From assembly GCA_904501975.1 (NCBI GenBank), contig CAJGCZ010000019.1, positions 1-39,022 of the forward strand: a stretch of 39,022 nucleotides of DNA, written 5' to 3'. This document shows, one piece after another, positions 15,667 through 23,807 of this stretch. Within the stretch, counting starts at the first letter, position 1, and every line of letters starts with the position of its first letter. The position numbers and the translations under genes were made by a program. The notes below the pieces were generated by a model that did no database searches, had not been told where the DNA came from, and worked only from the letters and a program-made list of their open reading frames with translations. This DNA comes from an uncultured Akkermansia sp. GTDB taxonomy: Bacteria > Verrucomicrobiota > Verrucomicrobiia > Verrucomicrobiales > Akkermansiaceae.

Positions 15667-17262
15667 ATGATTGATATATTGGTAGTTCTGGCCTACTTTT
15701 GTGCCATCTTCGGTATCGGCCTGTACGTAGGGCGCCGCCAAGAGAGCTTGGAAAGCTACGCATTGGGTAATCGAAACCTGCCGTGGTGGGCAATTTTGGC
15801 CTCCATTTTGGCTGCGGAGATTAGTGCCGCAACCTTTCTTGGTGCCCCGGGGGAGGGCTTTGCCTTACGCAATTTTACCTACGCGCAGTTGGCTATCGGT
15901 ACGATTTTGGGCCGTATTATTGTGGGCAAGTTGTTTCTTAAGCCATACTACCAGTACAATGTTGTCTCCATCTACGAGTATTTGGAAAAGCGCTTCGGCT
16001 TAAGCACGCGCCGCTGGGCAAGTGCCACCTTCCTCATAAGCCGCGTGTTGGCCAGTGGTACTCGTTTGTTCTTTGCCGGCATTTTGCTGGTGATAGCTTA
16101 CATGATGGTAACCGGGCAAGAGAGCGCCGGGCAGCTGGAAACCGTGGTAATTTACATTGCTGCGCTTACCTTCATTACTGTTGCCACAGCGGTTTATACC
16201 ACGCTGGGAGGCCTGAAGGCTGTGGTGTGGACGGATGTGTTGCAGGCTTCTATTTTGGCTATTTCTCTTATCACCACCATTGCTGTTCTTTTGTTCAGTA
16301 TTAAAGCCGGTGGTGATTGGAGCAGCGCTTGGAACTCTATTTGTTACCACTTGGGGAACAAAGATTATAACCCTTGCGCCATTGAAAACCTGAAACCGTG
16401 GGCCTTTTTTGACGTGGGCGTATCCGGGCAGGGACTGTGGCAGGAGGTTAAGAATATTCTTGGTAGTGAGTATACCTTGTGGACTGCTGTTCTGGGCTCA
16501 ACCTTCATCACCATGGCAACACATGGTACAGACCAAGATATGGTGCAGCGCATGTTGGCCGCTCCGGATTGTAAAAAAGGCTCACGCGCAGTGATTTTCT
16601 CCGGGTTGATGGATTTGCCCATCGTGCTGGTGTTCATTTCCTGCGGTATGTTGTTGTTTGTGTATTTTGCGCAGAATGGTATAACGCCTCCTGAAAAGCA
16701 GATTGAGATTTTCCCGTGGTTCATTATTCACTGCCTGCCGGTGGGTGTGCGTGGTTTGTTGGTGGCTGCTTTGTTGGCCACGGCTATGGGCTCCCTTTCT
16801 ACGGCATTAAATGCCCTTGCTACGACGGCAACGAAGGATTGGTATGTAGATGTTTTCCGCCCGCAAGCAGATGCCGGTGAGCAGCTGCGAGCTGTGCGCT
16901 TGATGACGGTGGCTTTCGCCGTGTTGCTGATTTTGGTGGGGGCCGGTACAGCTTGGCTGACGGTGATGGATCCTACGGTGCGTATTCTTCCGATTGCTCT
17001 GGGTATCTTTGGTTATACCTACGGTTCTCTGTTGGGTGTGTTCTTGTTGGGTATGCTGACTCGCCGCCGTGGTTGCGACTTTGGCAACATCTTAGCCATG
17101 TTGGCCGGTTTTGCCGTGGTGATTACGCTGGAAATTTTGGGCGCTCGCGAGCTGATTGTCAAGATTGCCTTCCCGTGGCGCGTGACGATTGGTACCATTG
17201 TTACCTTCCTTGTTGGATGTTGCTTCCGCACACCGTGCATGTGTCAGCATAAACAAGACTGA
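15667..17262 (+). CDS. Sodium:solute symporter family protein
   Basis: This is a 531-residue integral membrane protein with about 13 hydrophobic segments, of the SSS family (TC 2.A.21). Family landmarks include ESYALGNRNLPWWAILAS near residue 31, AAEISAATFLGAPGEGF, a TTLGGLKAVVWTDVLQA segment (about 178-195), and GLLVAALLATAMGSLSTALN (around residue 366) with the Ser/Thr sodium-site region. The substrate cannot be read from the sequence; sugars, amino acids and carboxylates all occur in the family. The ATG lies 7 nt after the pyrG terminator T-run. I see no separate promoter, so expression may rely on read-through. Confidence 0.92.
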   Translation: MIDILVVLAYFCAIFGIGLYVGRRQESLESYALGNRNLPWWAILASILAAEISAATFLGAPGEGFALRNFTYAQLAIGTILGRIIVGKLFLKPYYQYNVVSIYEYLEKRFGLSTRRWASATFLISRVLASGTRLFFAGILLVIAYMMVTGQESAGQLETVVIYIAALTFITVATAVYTTLGGLKAVVWTDVLQASILAISLITTIAVLLFSIKAGGDWSSAWNSICYHLGNKDYNPCAIENLKPWAFFDVGVSGQGLWQEVKNILGSEYTLWTAVLGSTFITMATHGTDQDMVQRMLAAPDCKKGSRAVIFSGLMDLPIVLVFISCGMLLFVYFAQNGITPPEKQIEIFPWFIIHCLPVGVRGLLVAALLATAMGSLSTALNALATTATKDWYVDVFRPQADAGEQLRAVRLMTVAFAVLLILVGAGTAWLTVMDPTVRILPIALGIFGYTYGSLLGVFLLGMLTRRRGCDFGNILAMLAGFAVVITLEILGARELIVKIAFPWRVTIGTIVTFLVGCCFRTPCMCQHKQD

Positions 17263-17285
17263 TATTTCTCTGCCGCTAGGCACGC

Positions 17286-17323
17286 ATCATCCCGCGTCGG
17301 TTGTGTTTCCGGCGCGGGATGAT
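17286..17323. terminator. Bidirectional hairpin between convergent genes
   Basis: A perfect 11-bp stem, ATCATCCCGCG (17286-17296) with CGCGGGATGAT (17313-17323), has a 16-nt loop. Only a weak T-rich run follows on the plus strand. It lies between the symporter and the convergent AP2-like gene. Confidence 0.6.
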
Positions 17324-17399
17324 TATTGGGTAGTTCTCCCGGAATTATTGCTCCCGGGTGGGCACAGCTCTACTGATGCTGAGACTTAGTAAGAAGGTG

Positions 17400-18086
17400 T
17401 TATAGTATCACGGTCGGAACAATTTCCGCAGCAAGAAGCGGTAGTTCTGAAACAAAATCCACCGGCGAGGAAATGGTGCTGACTTTCCCCGTTGCAAACT
17501 CCTCAAAACTGGGGAGCCCTGCCATTTTCCCCATGTTTTCCAGCTCTTCTATGAGATGATGCAGAGTTTGGGGTGCATCTGCTTCACCGGTTCGGACAAG
17601 AACCGGCGGTTGGGGGGAGGTTATGGATTTGGTGGCTGTGGCAACGCAGCCGTATTGAAGCGTGAAGAGATAAAGCGACAATTTCAGCACGCTGGCTGTA
17701 TCTAACTGAAAATGTCGGCACAGTCCTTTTAATATGCGCTGCATAACCTTGTTGCTGCGAACGCTGCATGCAGAACTGGTTTCCTCATTTGGTTTGTCTT
17801 CATCTGAATCGTTAACAAGATTTGGCTTGAGGCCGGCCGGGTACAGTTTATTGGGCTGTACGCGGTATTTGCTAAGGATTTCCTGGGCCTTGTCCGGCTG
17901 TGAATCTAACTCAGCCAGTACAGTGTCTCGGAAACGAAGAGCATGCTCGTGGGCTATTTCCGGTGTTTCATATTGCTTATCAGAGAAGTATCGCGTTAAG
18001 GTGTAGCCTTGTCTGCGAATGGCGACTCTCCAGCCCTGAAAGTTGGTAAACTCGTACGTAAACCTTGTAATATGTTTGAGGTTCAT
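17400..18086 (-). CDS. AP2-like DNA-binding domain protein
   Basis: The 228-residue product has an N-terminal module (residues about 5-60) with GWRVAIRRQGYTLTRYFSDK, then EHALRFRDTVLAEL. That pattern is typical of bacterial AP2/integrase-type three-stranded-sheet-plus-helix DNA-binding domains. The middle is Asp/Glu/Ser-rich (about 93-110), then comes an unassigned helical region (VMQRILKGLCRHFQLDTASV) and a hydrophobic C-terminus. No nuclease or recombinase motif is seen. It follows a 41-codon ORF on the same strand by 47 nt and probably shares its promoter. A transcription-regulator role is inferred from the domain alone. Confidence 0.7.
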   Translation of the reverse strand: MNLKHITRFTYEFTNFQGWRVAIRRQGYTLTRYFSDKQYETPEIAHEHALRFRDTVLAELDSQPDKAQEILSKYRVQPNKLYPAGLKPNLVNDSDEDKPNEETSSACSVRSNKVMQRILKGLCRHFQLDTASVLKLSLYLFTLQYGCVATATKSITSPQPPVLVRTGEADAPQTLHHLIEELENMGKMAGLPSFEEFATGKVSTISSPVDFVSELPLLAAEIVPTVIL

Positions 18087-18133
18087 GTTTGTACTTTTTG
18101 TTTAACCTGCGAGTTGTGTTGATTGGGGGATAA

Positions 18134-18259
18134 TTAAACAAATAGCAACAAGGTTCTCCTCGTTTTCAGTAAGCCGATGAGCAGCTGGTCAATGTGTTTA
18201 TCGAGGCCGGGATCCGGCTCGTCCGTACCCTCATGAATTGTATTCTCCGGGTATTTCAT
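18134..18259 (-). CDS. Small ORF, 41 codons, upstream of the AP2-like gene
   Basis: On the minus strand ATG (18259) opens a 41-codon frame that ends in TAA (18134), 47 nt before the AP2-like start. The product begins MKYPENTIHEGTDEPDP, is acidic in the first half, then has an amphipathic and basic stretch (LLIGLLKTRRTLLLFV). It fills most of an otherwise empty gap and lies downstream of a good promoter. I recognise no family. It could be a leader peptide or a small partner protein. Coding status is not certain. Confidence 0.45.
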   Translation of the reverse strand: MKYPENTIHEGTDEPDPGLDKHIDQLLIGLLKTRRTLLLFV

Positions 18260-18317
18260 GGCGTTATTTATGTTTGATGTTATGCGCTAGTTTACTACGC
18301 TTACGCGCAGCGACTGC

Positions 18318-18345
18318 ATTTTAATATAACTGTAACCGCAGTCAA
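18318..18345 (-). promoter_or_regulatory. Promoter of the small ORF and AP2-like gene
   Basis: Read on the minus strand: TTGACT (18345-18340), 16-bp spacer, TAAAAT (18323-18318). The gap from 18087 to 18475 holds only the small ORF, this promoter and the divergent mutT promoter. Confidence 0.6.
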
Positions 18346-18437
18346 GACGAAAAGCTATAAAGTAGATAAAATTAGTGGGAAATTAGATGTGTAACATCTG
18401 ACTCGTGCATAAAAGTAGGCGTTTTGAGTCACTTTTC

Positions 18438-18466
18438 TTGTTGTTTTGTGCCTTTTGTGTTAGAAT
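18438..18466 (+). promoter_or_regulatory. mutT promoter
   Basis: TTGTTG (18438-18443), 17-bp spacer, TAGAAT (18461-18466). It ends 9 nt before the ATG at 18476, so the leader would be about 2-3 nt. Confidence 0.6.
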
Positions 18467-18475
18467 GTGGCCACC

Positions 18476-18886
18476 ATGGCAGCAGAACTTAAAACAATAG
18501 AAGTGGTAGCCGGTGTAATACGGAATGAGGCAGGGGAGGTGCTGGCAACGCGCTGTCCCCTGCACAAACATAACGGGGGCTGGGAGTTTCCCGGCGGTAA
18601 GATAGAGCCGGGAGAGCTGCCGCAGGCTGCTGTGGTGCGCGAGTTACAAGAGGAGTTGAATGTACGCGTGCAAGTCGGGAGTTTACTGCACACGATAGAA
18701 TGGGATTACCCGACTTTTCATTTACGCATGTTTTGCTATGCTTGTACTTTGGTAGGCGGTGAATTGGCCCTGCGAGAGCATACGGAAAGTCGCTGGCTGA
18801 ATAAGGATTCTTTGCACTCCGTGGATTGGTTGCCGGCAGATGTTGATTTGTTGCCTGTGTTGGAGCATTGGCTGACAGAGCAATAA
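18476..18886 (+). CDS. mutT: Nudix hydrolase, MutT-type 8-oxo-dGTP diphosphatase
   Basis: The 136-residue protein matches the length of MutT, which removes oxidised dGTP. The Nudix box runs from G41 to V63: G41, E47, R55-E56, E59-E60, with N62 in place of the usual glycine. The N-terminal KTIEVVAGVIRNEAG and GGWEFPGGKIEPGE are typical of the MutT branch. A GTG at 18467 would begin one base after the -10, so the ATG at 18476 is preferred. It converges on clpB. The specific substrate is inferred; other Nudix activities are possible. Confidence 0.85.
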   Translation: MAAELKTIEVVAGVIRNEAGEVLATRCPLHKHNGGWEFPGGKIEPGELPQAAVVRELQEELNVRVQVGSLLHTIEWDYPTFHLRMFCYACTLVGGELALREHTESRWLNKDSLHSVDWLPADVDLLPVLEHWLTEQ

Positions 18887-18918
18887 AAAAACGCGCTGTG
18901 CCGGGTAGACACAGCGCG
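18885..18918 (-). terminator. clpB terminator
   Basis: On the minus strand a 9-bp stem, CGCGCTGTG (18918-18910) with CACAGCGCG (18900-18892), is followed by seven Ts (18891-18885). It overlaps the end of mutT, so it serves clpB rather than mutT. Confidence 0.88.
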
Positions 18919-18933
18919 CAGAGGGTAGGGGGC

Positions 18934-21510
18934 TTAATTAAAGACGATATTGCCCTCGTTGACGTGGATATTGATGGTAGAGCCTTCCGGGTATTTTCCG
19001 GCAAGGATTGCCATACTGAGAGGATCCAGAATATCGTGTTGAATAGCACGCTTGAGCGGGCGTGCGCCGTACACCGGATCATAGCCGTGCGTAGCAACCA
19101 AGGCGGCTGCTTCATCGCTCAGCTGCATACGAAGCCCGCGCGCCGCCAAGCGCTTGCTGACGCGCTCCAGTTGGATGTGAATGATTTGCTTGAGGTCTCC
19201 TTCCTGCAAACGGTCGAAAATAATGATATCGTCTACGCGGTTGAGGAACTCCGGACGGAAGTGACCACGCAGCGCATCCAAGGCTTTCTCGTTGCGGGCT
19301 GTGGCGTCTTGCTCGTTGAGAATAAACTGTGAGCCGATATTACTGGTCATGATGAGGACCGTGTTGGTGAAATCCACGGTGCGGCCTTGGCCATCAGTAA
19401 TACGGCCATCGTCCAGCACTTGCAGCAGCACATTGAAGACATCCGGGTGGGCTTTTTCTATTTCATCGAAAAGCACGACACTGTAGGGGCGACGTCGTAC
19501 GGCTTCTGTGAGCTGGCCGCCCTCATCGTAGCCTACGTATCCCGGAGGCGCTCCTATCAAGCGTGATACGCTGTGCTTTTCCATGTATTCGGACATGTCG
19601 ATACGAACCATGGCCGCTTCATCATCAAACAGGAACTCTGCAAGGGCTTTTGCCAGTTCCGTTTTACCTACGCCGGTGGGGCCAAGGAAGATGAAGGAGC
19701 CTAAGGGGCGGTTTTCGTCCTGCAAGCCGGCGCGTGAGCGGCGCACGGCATCTGCTACGGATTTGACAGCCTGCTTTTGTCCGATAAGGCGTGCACCAAG
19801 TCGCTCTTCCATGTGCAGCAGCTTTTCTCGCTCTCCTTCCGCCAATCGCGTGGCCGGAATCCCCGTCCAAGTAGAAACAACTTTAGCGATGTCGCTTTCC
19901 GTTACTTCTTCCTTTAGCAATCCTTCGCCGCTATCCTGTAACTTGGTGAGTGCGGTGCGCGCTTCTTTGGCTTCGTTTTCTGCGGCGGGGATTTCTCCGT
20001 ATAGAATTTCTGAGGCTCGCCCCAAGTCGCCGCGGCGCTGGGCTTGTTCTGCCTCTGTGCGCAAGGTGTCGATTTTAAGCTGGGCATCGCGGGCACGTGT
20101 AACCACCTCTTTTTCGCTTTTCCATTGCGCAATCATGGCATCCACTTTTTCCTTCGTGTCTGCCAATTCGCGGGTGATTTTTTCAAGACGCTTGGCTGAG
20201 TCCTCGTCCTTTTCTTTGGCGAGGGCCTGGCGTTCCATTTCCAACTGCATGGCTGTGCGATTCAGCTCGTCGATTTCGCTGGGCATGCTGTCCAATTCAA
20301 TTTTGAGTCGGGCCGCAGCTTCGTCAACCAAGTCAACGGCTTTATCCGGCAGGAATCGGTCGGTAATGTAGCGATTGCTCAGGGTGGCTGCGGCTACGAG
20401 CGCTCCGTCTGTGATGTGTACACCGTGGTGTACTTCATAACGCTCTTTAAGACCGCGTAAAATGGCAATTGTATCTTCAACACTGGGCTCTGCCACATAA
20501 ACCGGCTGGAAGCGGCGCTCCAGCGCAGCATCTTTCTCAATATACTTGCGGTACTCATCCAAGGTTGTGGCGCCGATGGTGCGCAGTTCTCCACGGGCAA
20601 GTGCCGGTTTGAGGAGGTTGGCTGCATCCATGCTGCTGTCGCCACCGGCTCCGGCTCCTACCAAGGTATGCAATTCATCGATAAAGAGGATTATTTCTCC
20701 GTTGGAAGAGGTTACCTCTTTAATGAATGCCTTGAGTCGTTCCTCGAACTCACCACGATATTTCGCGCCCGCCAGCATAGAACCAATGTTGAGGCTGACG
20801 AGGCGCTTGCCTTTCATGCTTTCCGGGACATCTCCGTCGACGATGCGGCGAGCCAGTCCTTCGGCAATGGCTGTTTTACCCACACCCGGTTCACCTATCA
20901 ACACAGGATTGTTTTTTGTGCGGCGTGATAAAATTTGAAGCACGCGGCGAATTTCTGCATCGCGGCCTATGACCGGGTCAATCTTTCCTTGTCGGGCGCG
21001 GGCGGTGAGGTCGGTGCCGTATTTTTCCAAGGTTTCAAATTTACCCTCGGGGTCTTGGTCGGTCACACGTTGGTTGCCTCGCACTTCTTTAAGTGCTTCC
21101 AAATATTTAGCTTTAGTGAGGCCGCAGCTCTCCATGGTGCGCTGCAACTCTGCATCTGCCTCCAGCATGCCTAGTACAACGTGCTCCACACTCAGATAGT
21201 CATCTTTCATGCGGGTACGTTGCTTTTCCGCTTCCGTTAGGCAGCGGTCCAGCTCCGGGCCGATGCCCGGGCTTTGAGCTACGGCTCCGCTTTGGCGCGG
21301 CTTTTTATCAAGCTCTGTGCGGAGCTTTTGTTGCAAAGCATTTGTATCTACTCCTGCCTTTTTAAGGACAGAACTTAATACGCCGCCTTCTTGCTCTGCT
21401 AAAGCCAATAAAAGCTCAGCCGGGTAAATCTGTGCTCTCCCTCCACTCTGTGCTTTTTTTTGCGCAGCCTGCAGGGCTTCCATCAGTTTTGTGGTAAGGT
21501 TGTTGTTCAT
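18934..21510 (-). CDS. clpB: Chaperone ClpB, Hsp100 disaggregase
   Basis: ClpB is an AAA+ hexamer that extracts polypeptides from aggregates with DnaK. The 858-residue protein has the Clp N domain (about 1-150), AAA-1 with Walker A GEPGVGKT (206-213) and Walker B ILFIDEL, a coiled-coil M domain (about 405-530), and AAA-2 with GPTGVGKT (610-617) and VVLFDEIEKAHPDV. The M domain separates it from ClpA and ClpC. No sigma-32-type promoter or CIRCE element is seen. Instead the promoter carries a tandem 11-bp repeat. Confidence 0.97.
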   Translation of the reverse strand: MNNNLTTKLMEALQAAQKKAQSGGRAQIYPAELLLALAEQEGGVLSSVLKKAGVDTNALQQKLRTELDKKPRQSGAVAQSPGIGPELDRCLTEAEKQRTRMKDDYLSVEHVVLGMLEADAELQRTMESCGLTKAKYLEALKEVRGNQRVTDQDPEGKFETLEKYGTDLTARARQGKIDPVIGRDAEIRRVLQILSRRTKNNPVLIGEPGVGKTAIAEGLARRIVDGDVPESMKGKRLVSLNIGSMLAGAKYRGEFEERLKAFIKEVTSSNGEIILFIDELHTLVGAGAGGDSSMDAANLLKPALARGELRTIGATTLDEYRKYIEKDAALERRFQPVYVAEPSVEDTIAILRGLKERYEVHHGVHITDGALVAAATLSNRYITDRFLPDKAVDLVDEAAARLKIELDSMPSEIDELNRTAMQLEMERQALAKEKDEDSAKRLEKITRELADTKEKVDAMIAQWKSEKEVVTRARDAQLKIDTLRTEAEQAQRRGDLGRASEILYGEIPAAENEAKEARTALTKLQDSGEGLLKEEVTESDIAKVVSTWTGIPATRLAEGEREKLLHMEERLGARLIGQKQAVKSVADAVRRSRAGLQDENRPLGSFIFLGPTGVGKTELAKALAEFLFDDEAAMVRIDMSEYMEKHSVSRLIGAPPGYVGYDEGGQLTEAVRRRPYSVVLFDEIEKAHPDVFNVLLQVLDDGRITDGQGRTVDFTNTVLIMTSNIGSQFILNEQDATARNEKALDALRGHFRPEFLNRVDDIIIFDRLQEGDLKQIIHIQLERVSKRLAARGLRMQLSDEAAALVATHGYDPVYGARPLKRAIQHDILDPLSMAILAGKYPEGSTINIHVNEGNIVFN

Positions 21511-21513
21511 CTT

Positions 21514-21541
21514 ATTTTATATGACGCTTATGTTATGCGAA
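21514..21541 (-). promoter_or_regulatory. Candidate clpB promoter
   Basis: Read on the minus strand: TTCGCA (21541-21536), 16-bp spacer, TAAAAT (21519-21514). The -10 lies 3 nt before the ATG, and the -35 falls inside one copy of an 11-bp direct repeat. Confidence 0.45.
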
Positions 21542-21566
21542 GTGTTCAAAATAAATTATGCGAAGT
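21533..21566. repeat. Tandem 11-bp direct repeat upstream of clpB
   Basis: TTATGCGAAGT occurs at 21533-21543 and again, identical, at 21556-21566, with starts 23 bp apart (about two helical turns). One copy covers the predicted -35 of clpB. I did not notice other copies in the window. Confidence 0.65.
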
Positions 21567-21619
21567 TGTAAAAAAACTTCACTCTCCCGCATTCTTGGGG
21601 CAGGGGAGGGGGAAAAAGC

Positions 21620-21648
21620 TTGCAGAAGCAAGGAAAGCGTGCTAGAGT
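21620..21648 (+). promoter_or_regulatory. Promoter of the GT4 glycosyltransferase
   Basis: TTGCAG (21620-21625), 17-bp spacer, TAGAGT (21643-21648). It ends 9 nt before the ATG at 21658, so the leader is almost absent. Confidence 0.6.
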
Positions 21649-21657
21649 GATGAAGCA

Positions 21658-22749
21658 ATGAAAGTGTTAATCAGCCTGACCGACCAGAGTTTTCAGCGCA
21701 CAAAGTCCATGGGGATTTTTAATGTATCTATGGGGTTGACCAAGGGGCTTATGAATAACCCTATGGTCTCTGAGCTCCACATTTTGGGCAATGAGGAATG
21801 TCGCGAAGCTTTTGCTGATGTTCCTCCGCACGTTCATGTGCATTTAACGCATAAAGCCGTGCCGCGCCGTTTTGGTCGCGTGTGGTGGGATCAAATAGGG
21901 CTTTGCCGCGCCATTCGCAAAATTGCACCGGATTGGGTTATTTTGCCGAAGGGGGTACCACCCTTTATACCTGCATTTGGAAAAGCAAAGATGGCTTGCT
22001 ACGTGCATGATGTAATGTGGGAGCACTATGAACAACGTAGTTCTGCTGATAGAAAAGGTCCATTCCCGTGGCACGAGTTGCTTTATTTTCGCAACTTATC
22101 GTTGCGAGCCATGAGAATATCCGATTTGGTTTTAACGCATACACGTTTTAATGCAGAACGTATTCTCCACTATCAACCCTCTGCAAAAATAGCACGCATC
22201 GGTATAGGTTATGATGATTTACCACCGGAACAAGATAAAAATGCAGAGAAATATGATGTGCTGACTTATGTATCAACCTTCCCCCATAAATGTACGCCTT
22301 TAACAATCGAGCGCATATCTGCGTGGTTGAACAATAGGCCGGATGCGGATAAAATCAGGATTCATGTTGTAGGTAGCTTACCGGAAAGTATTCAGTTGCC
22401 CGACGCTAGGTGGATACATCACGCTAGAATTCCCTTTGCGGAATTACGCCTGCTGTTGAGAGATAAATGTCGAATGGCAGTATATTTTTCCGATTACGAA
22501 AGTTATGGAATGCCTCCGGTGGAGTGCTTGCTTAACGGGGTACCCTGTGTGGCTTCGGATATACCGCCTATTCGAGAAAATATTCCGGCGCAATACCTTT
22601 TCCGTAATGCTGATGAGGCGGATTTTATTACGACCGCCAATGCAGCCTACGATGGCAAAATCCCGTTTGAGTGTCCCTCTTTCCCGACGTGGGAGGAAGT
22701 GGCTCAACGATGTGTTGAGGCCATGAAAAAAGCAGATGCTGGTTGCTGA
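21658..22749 (+). CDS. GT4-family glycosyltransferase
   Basis: The 363-residue protein has the two-domain GT-B layout. The C-terminal nucleotide-sugar site carries the EX7E motif in the segment SDYESYGMPPVECLLNGVP, followed by CVASDIPPIRENIP. Such enzymes add sugars to polysaccharide, lipopolysaccharide or glycolipid acceptors in the cytoplasm. The sugar and acceptor cannot be read from the sequence. A link with the phosphoglycosyltransferase 1 kb downstream is plausible but not shown. It is a single-gene unit, convergent with the exonuclease gene. Confidence 0.88.
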   Translation: MKVLISLTDQSFQRTKSMGIFNVSMGLTKGLMNNPMVSELHILGNEECREAFADVPPHVHVHLTHKAVPRRFGRVWWDQIGLCRAIRKIAPDWVILPKGVPPFIPAFGKAKMACYVHDVMWEHYEQRSSADRKGPFPWHELLYFRNLSLRAMRISDLVLTHTRFNAERILHYQPSAKIARIGIGYDDLPPEQDKNAEKYDVLTYVSTFPHKCTPLTIERISAWLNNRPDADKIRIHVVGSLPESIQLPDARWIHHARIPFAELRLLLRDKCRMAVYFSDYESYGMPPVECLLNGVPCVASDIPPIRENIPAQYLFRNADEADFITTANAAYDGKIPFECPSFPTWEEVAQRCVEAMKKADAGC

Positions 22750-22758
22750 GGTAAGGAA

Positions 22759-23328
22759 TTACCAATCCAGCTTCCAGTCGACATCAATGCGGATGAGATT
22801 TCCCTTCTTGTCGACGTAGTTGACGTAGCCGTTTTCCACACCGAAACGGTAGACCTCCATAGTTACTTTCACATCGAAGCAGCAGTAGCGGGCGATATCA
22901 AGCATCTTTTGCGGGTCTCCGGTTTGCTCATATTCAGCCCACCATTTAAGGGCATCGGTGCCTTCTGCCGTTTTAGAGTGCCCCAGCGTTACAGAGGCCA
23001 CGGAATCCAGCTTAAGTCGGTGGCCTAATTTGGAGGAGAGATAACTGCAAATATCCAAGTTGCGCGTGTTGTCTGCAATCGTCCAGAAGGCAAAAGCCTG
23101 CAACACCTGGTAATCGAACCCCACATGATTGTACCCCACCACCATATCGGCATTTTGCAACTCTTCAATCAGCTGCATCACCTGGTCTTCCGTATAAATG
23201 TGGTAAGCATTGTCTTTGGTGGAATAGGTAACACCCACCGACATGCCCATCTTAGACGCCTCGTGCCATCCGCCTACCTGTGCAGCAGAACGGCGAGTTT
23301 CTAAGTCGAAGTATACAATGTTTTTCAT
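22759..23328 (-). CDS. DEDDy-type 3'-5' exonuclease domain protein (RNase H-like)
   Basis: The 189-residue protein has the three exonuclease motifs: D8 and E10 in YFDLETR, D72 in GYNHVGFDY, and Y148/D152 in ARYCCFDVKVT, giving the YxxxD form. This resembles the YprB/ribonuclease-H-like 3'-5' exonuclease group. The substrate (RNA or DNA) is not known. Its ATG overlaps the trmL TGA (ATGA), so translation is probably coupled and a role in RNA metabolism is possible. Confidence 0.8.
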   Translation of the reverse strand: MKNIVYFDLETRRSAAQVGGWHEASKMGMSVGVTYSTKDNAYHIYTEDQVMQLIEELQNADMVVGYNHVGFDYQVLQAFAFWTIADNTRNLDICSYLSSKLGHRLKLDSVASVTLGHSKTAEGTDALKWWAEYEQTGDPQKMLDIARYCCFDVKVTMEVYRFGVENGYVNYVDKKGNLIRIDVDWKLDW

Positions 23329-23798
23329 AATTGGTCAGTGGGTAAGCTTCGGCGCAAGCCTTCGTAGAGCATAATGGCCACAGAGGTAGAGAGATTGAGA
23401 GAGCGCGCATGTTCACCCGGCATGGGAATCCGCAGTGCCGTCTCAGGGTGCTCATTAATCCAGCGTTCCGGCAACCCTTTGGATTCGGGGCCGAACACGA
23501 GGTAATCACCATCTTTCAGCGGAATTTCAGGGTCCCAGATAGAGTGTGTGGCCTTGGTGGAAAGGTACCAGAAGTTAGCGCCGGGCTCAGCGGCTGCCTC
23601 CAATTCTTCCAAATTATCCCACAAATGCAAATCAACATGGGGCCAATAATCCAGCCCGGTGCGGCGCACATGTTTTTCATCTAAAGAGAAGCCCAATGGC
23701 TTAATGAGATGCAAACGTGCATTCGTGGCTACAGCCAATCTACCGGCGGCTCCGGTGTTGTGCGGTATCTCCGGATGAAAAAGGACAATATGGAACAT
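23325..23798 (-). CDS. trmL: tRNA (cytidine/uridine-34 2'-O)-methyltransferase
   Basis: TrmL methylates the wobble ribose of certain tRNA-Leu species using SAM. The 157-residue SPOUT protein starts MFHIVLFHPEIPHNTGAAGR, as the family does. It has the knot motifs YLVFGPESKGLP and GEHARSLNLSTSVAIMLYE. Length is normal. It lies 9 nt after the phosphoglycosyltransferase stop and overlaps the exonuclease start by 4 nt, so the three form one transcription unit. Confidence 0.94.
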   Translation of the reverse strand: MFHIVLFHPEIPHNTGAAGRLAVATNARLHLIKPLGFSLDEKHVRRTGLDYWPHVDLHLWDNLEELEAAAEPGANFWYLSTKATHSIWDPEIPLKDGDYLVFGPESKGLPERWINEHPETALRIPMPGEHARSLNLSTSVAIMLYEGLRRSLPTDQL

Positions 23799-23807
23799 AG
23801 TTGCGAT

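Noticed and set aside
13894..15741. Antisense open frame of 615 codons opposite pyrG
   Set aside because: pyrG is unmistakable on the plus strand; the reverse frame is a codon-bias shadow.
18867..18920. Terminator of mutT on the plus strand
   Set aside because: The hairpin 18892-18918 has its T-run only on the minus strand, so it belongs to clpB.
21541..21620. CIRCE-type or sigma-32-type heat-shock element before clpB
   Set aside because: No TTAGCACTC/GAGTGCTAA inverted repeat and no CTTGAA/CCCCAT pair is present; only the 11-bp direct repeat is seen.
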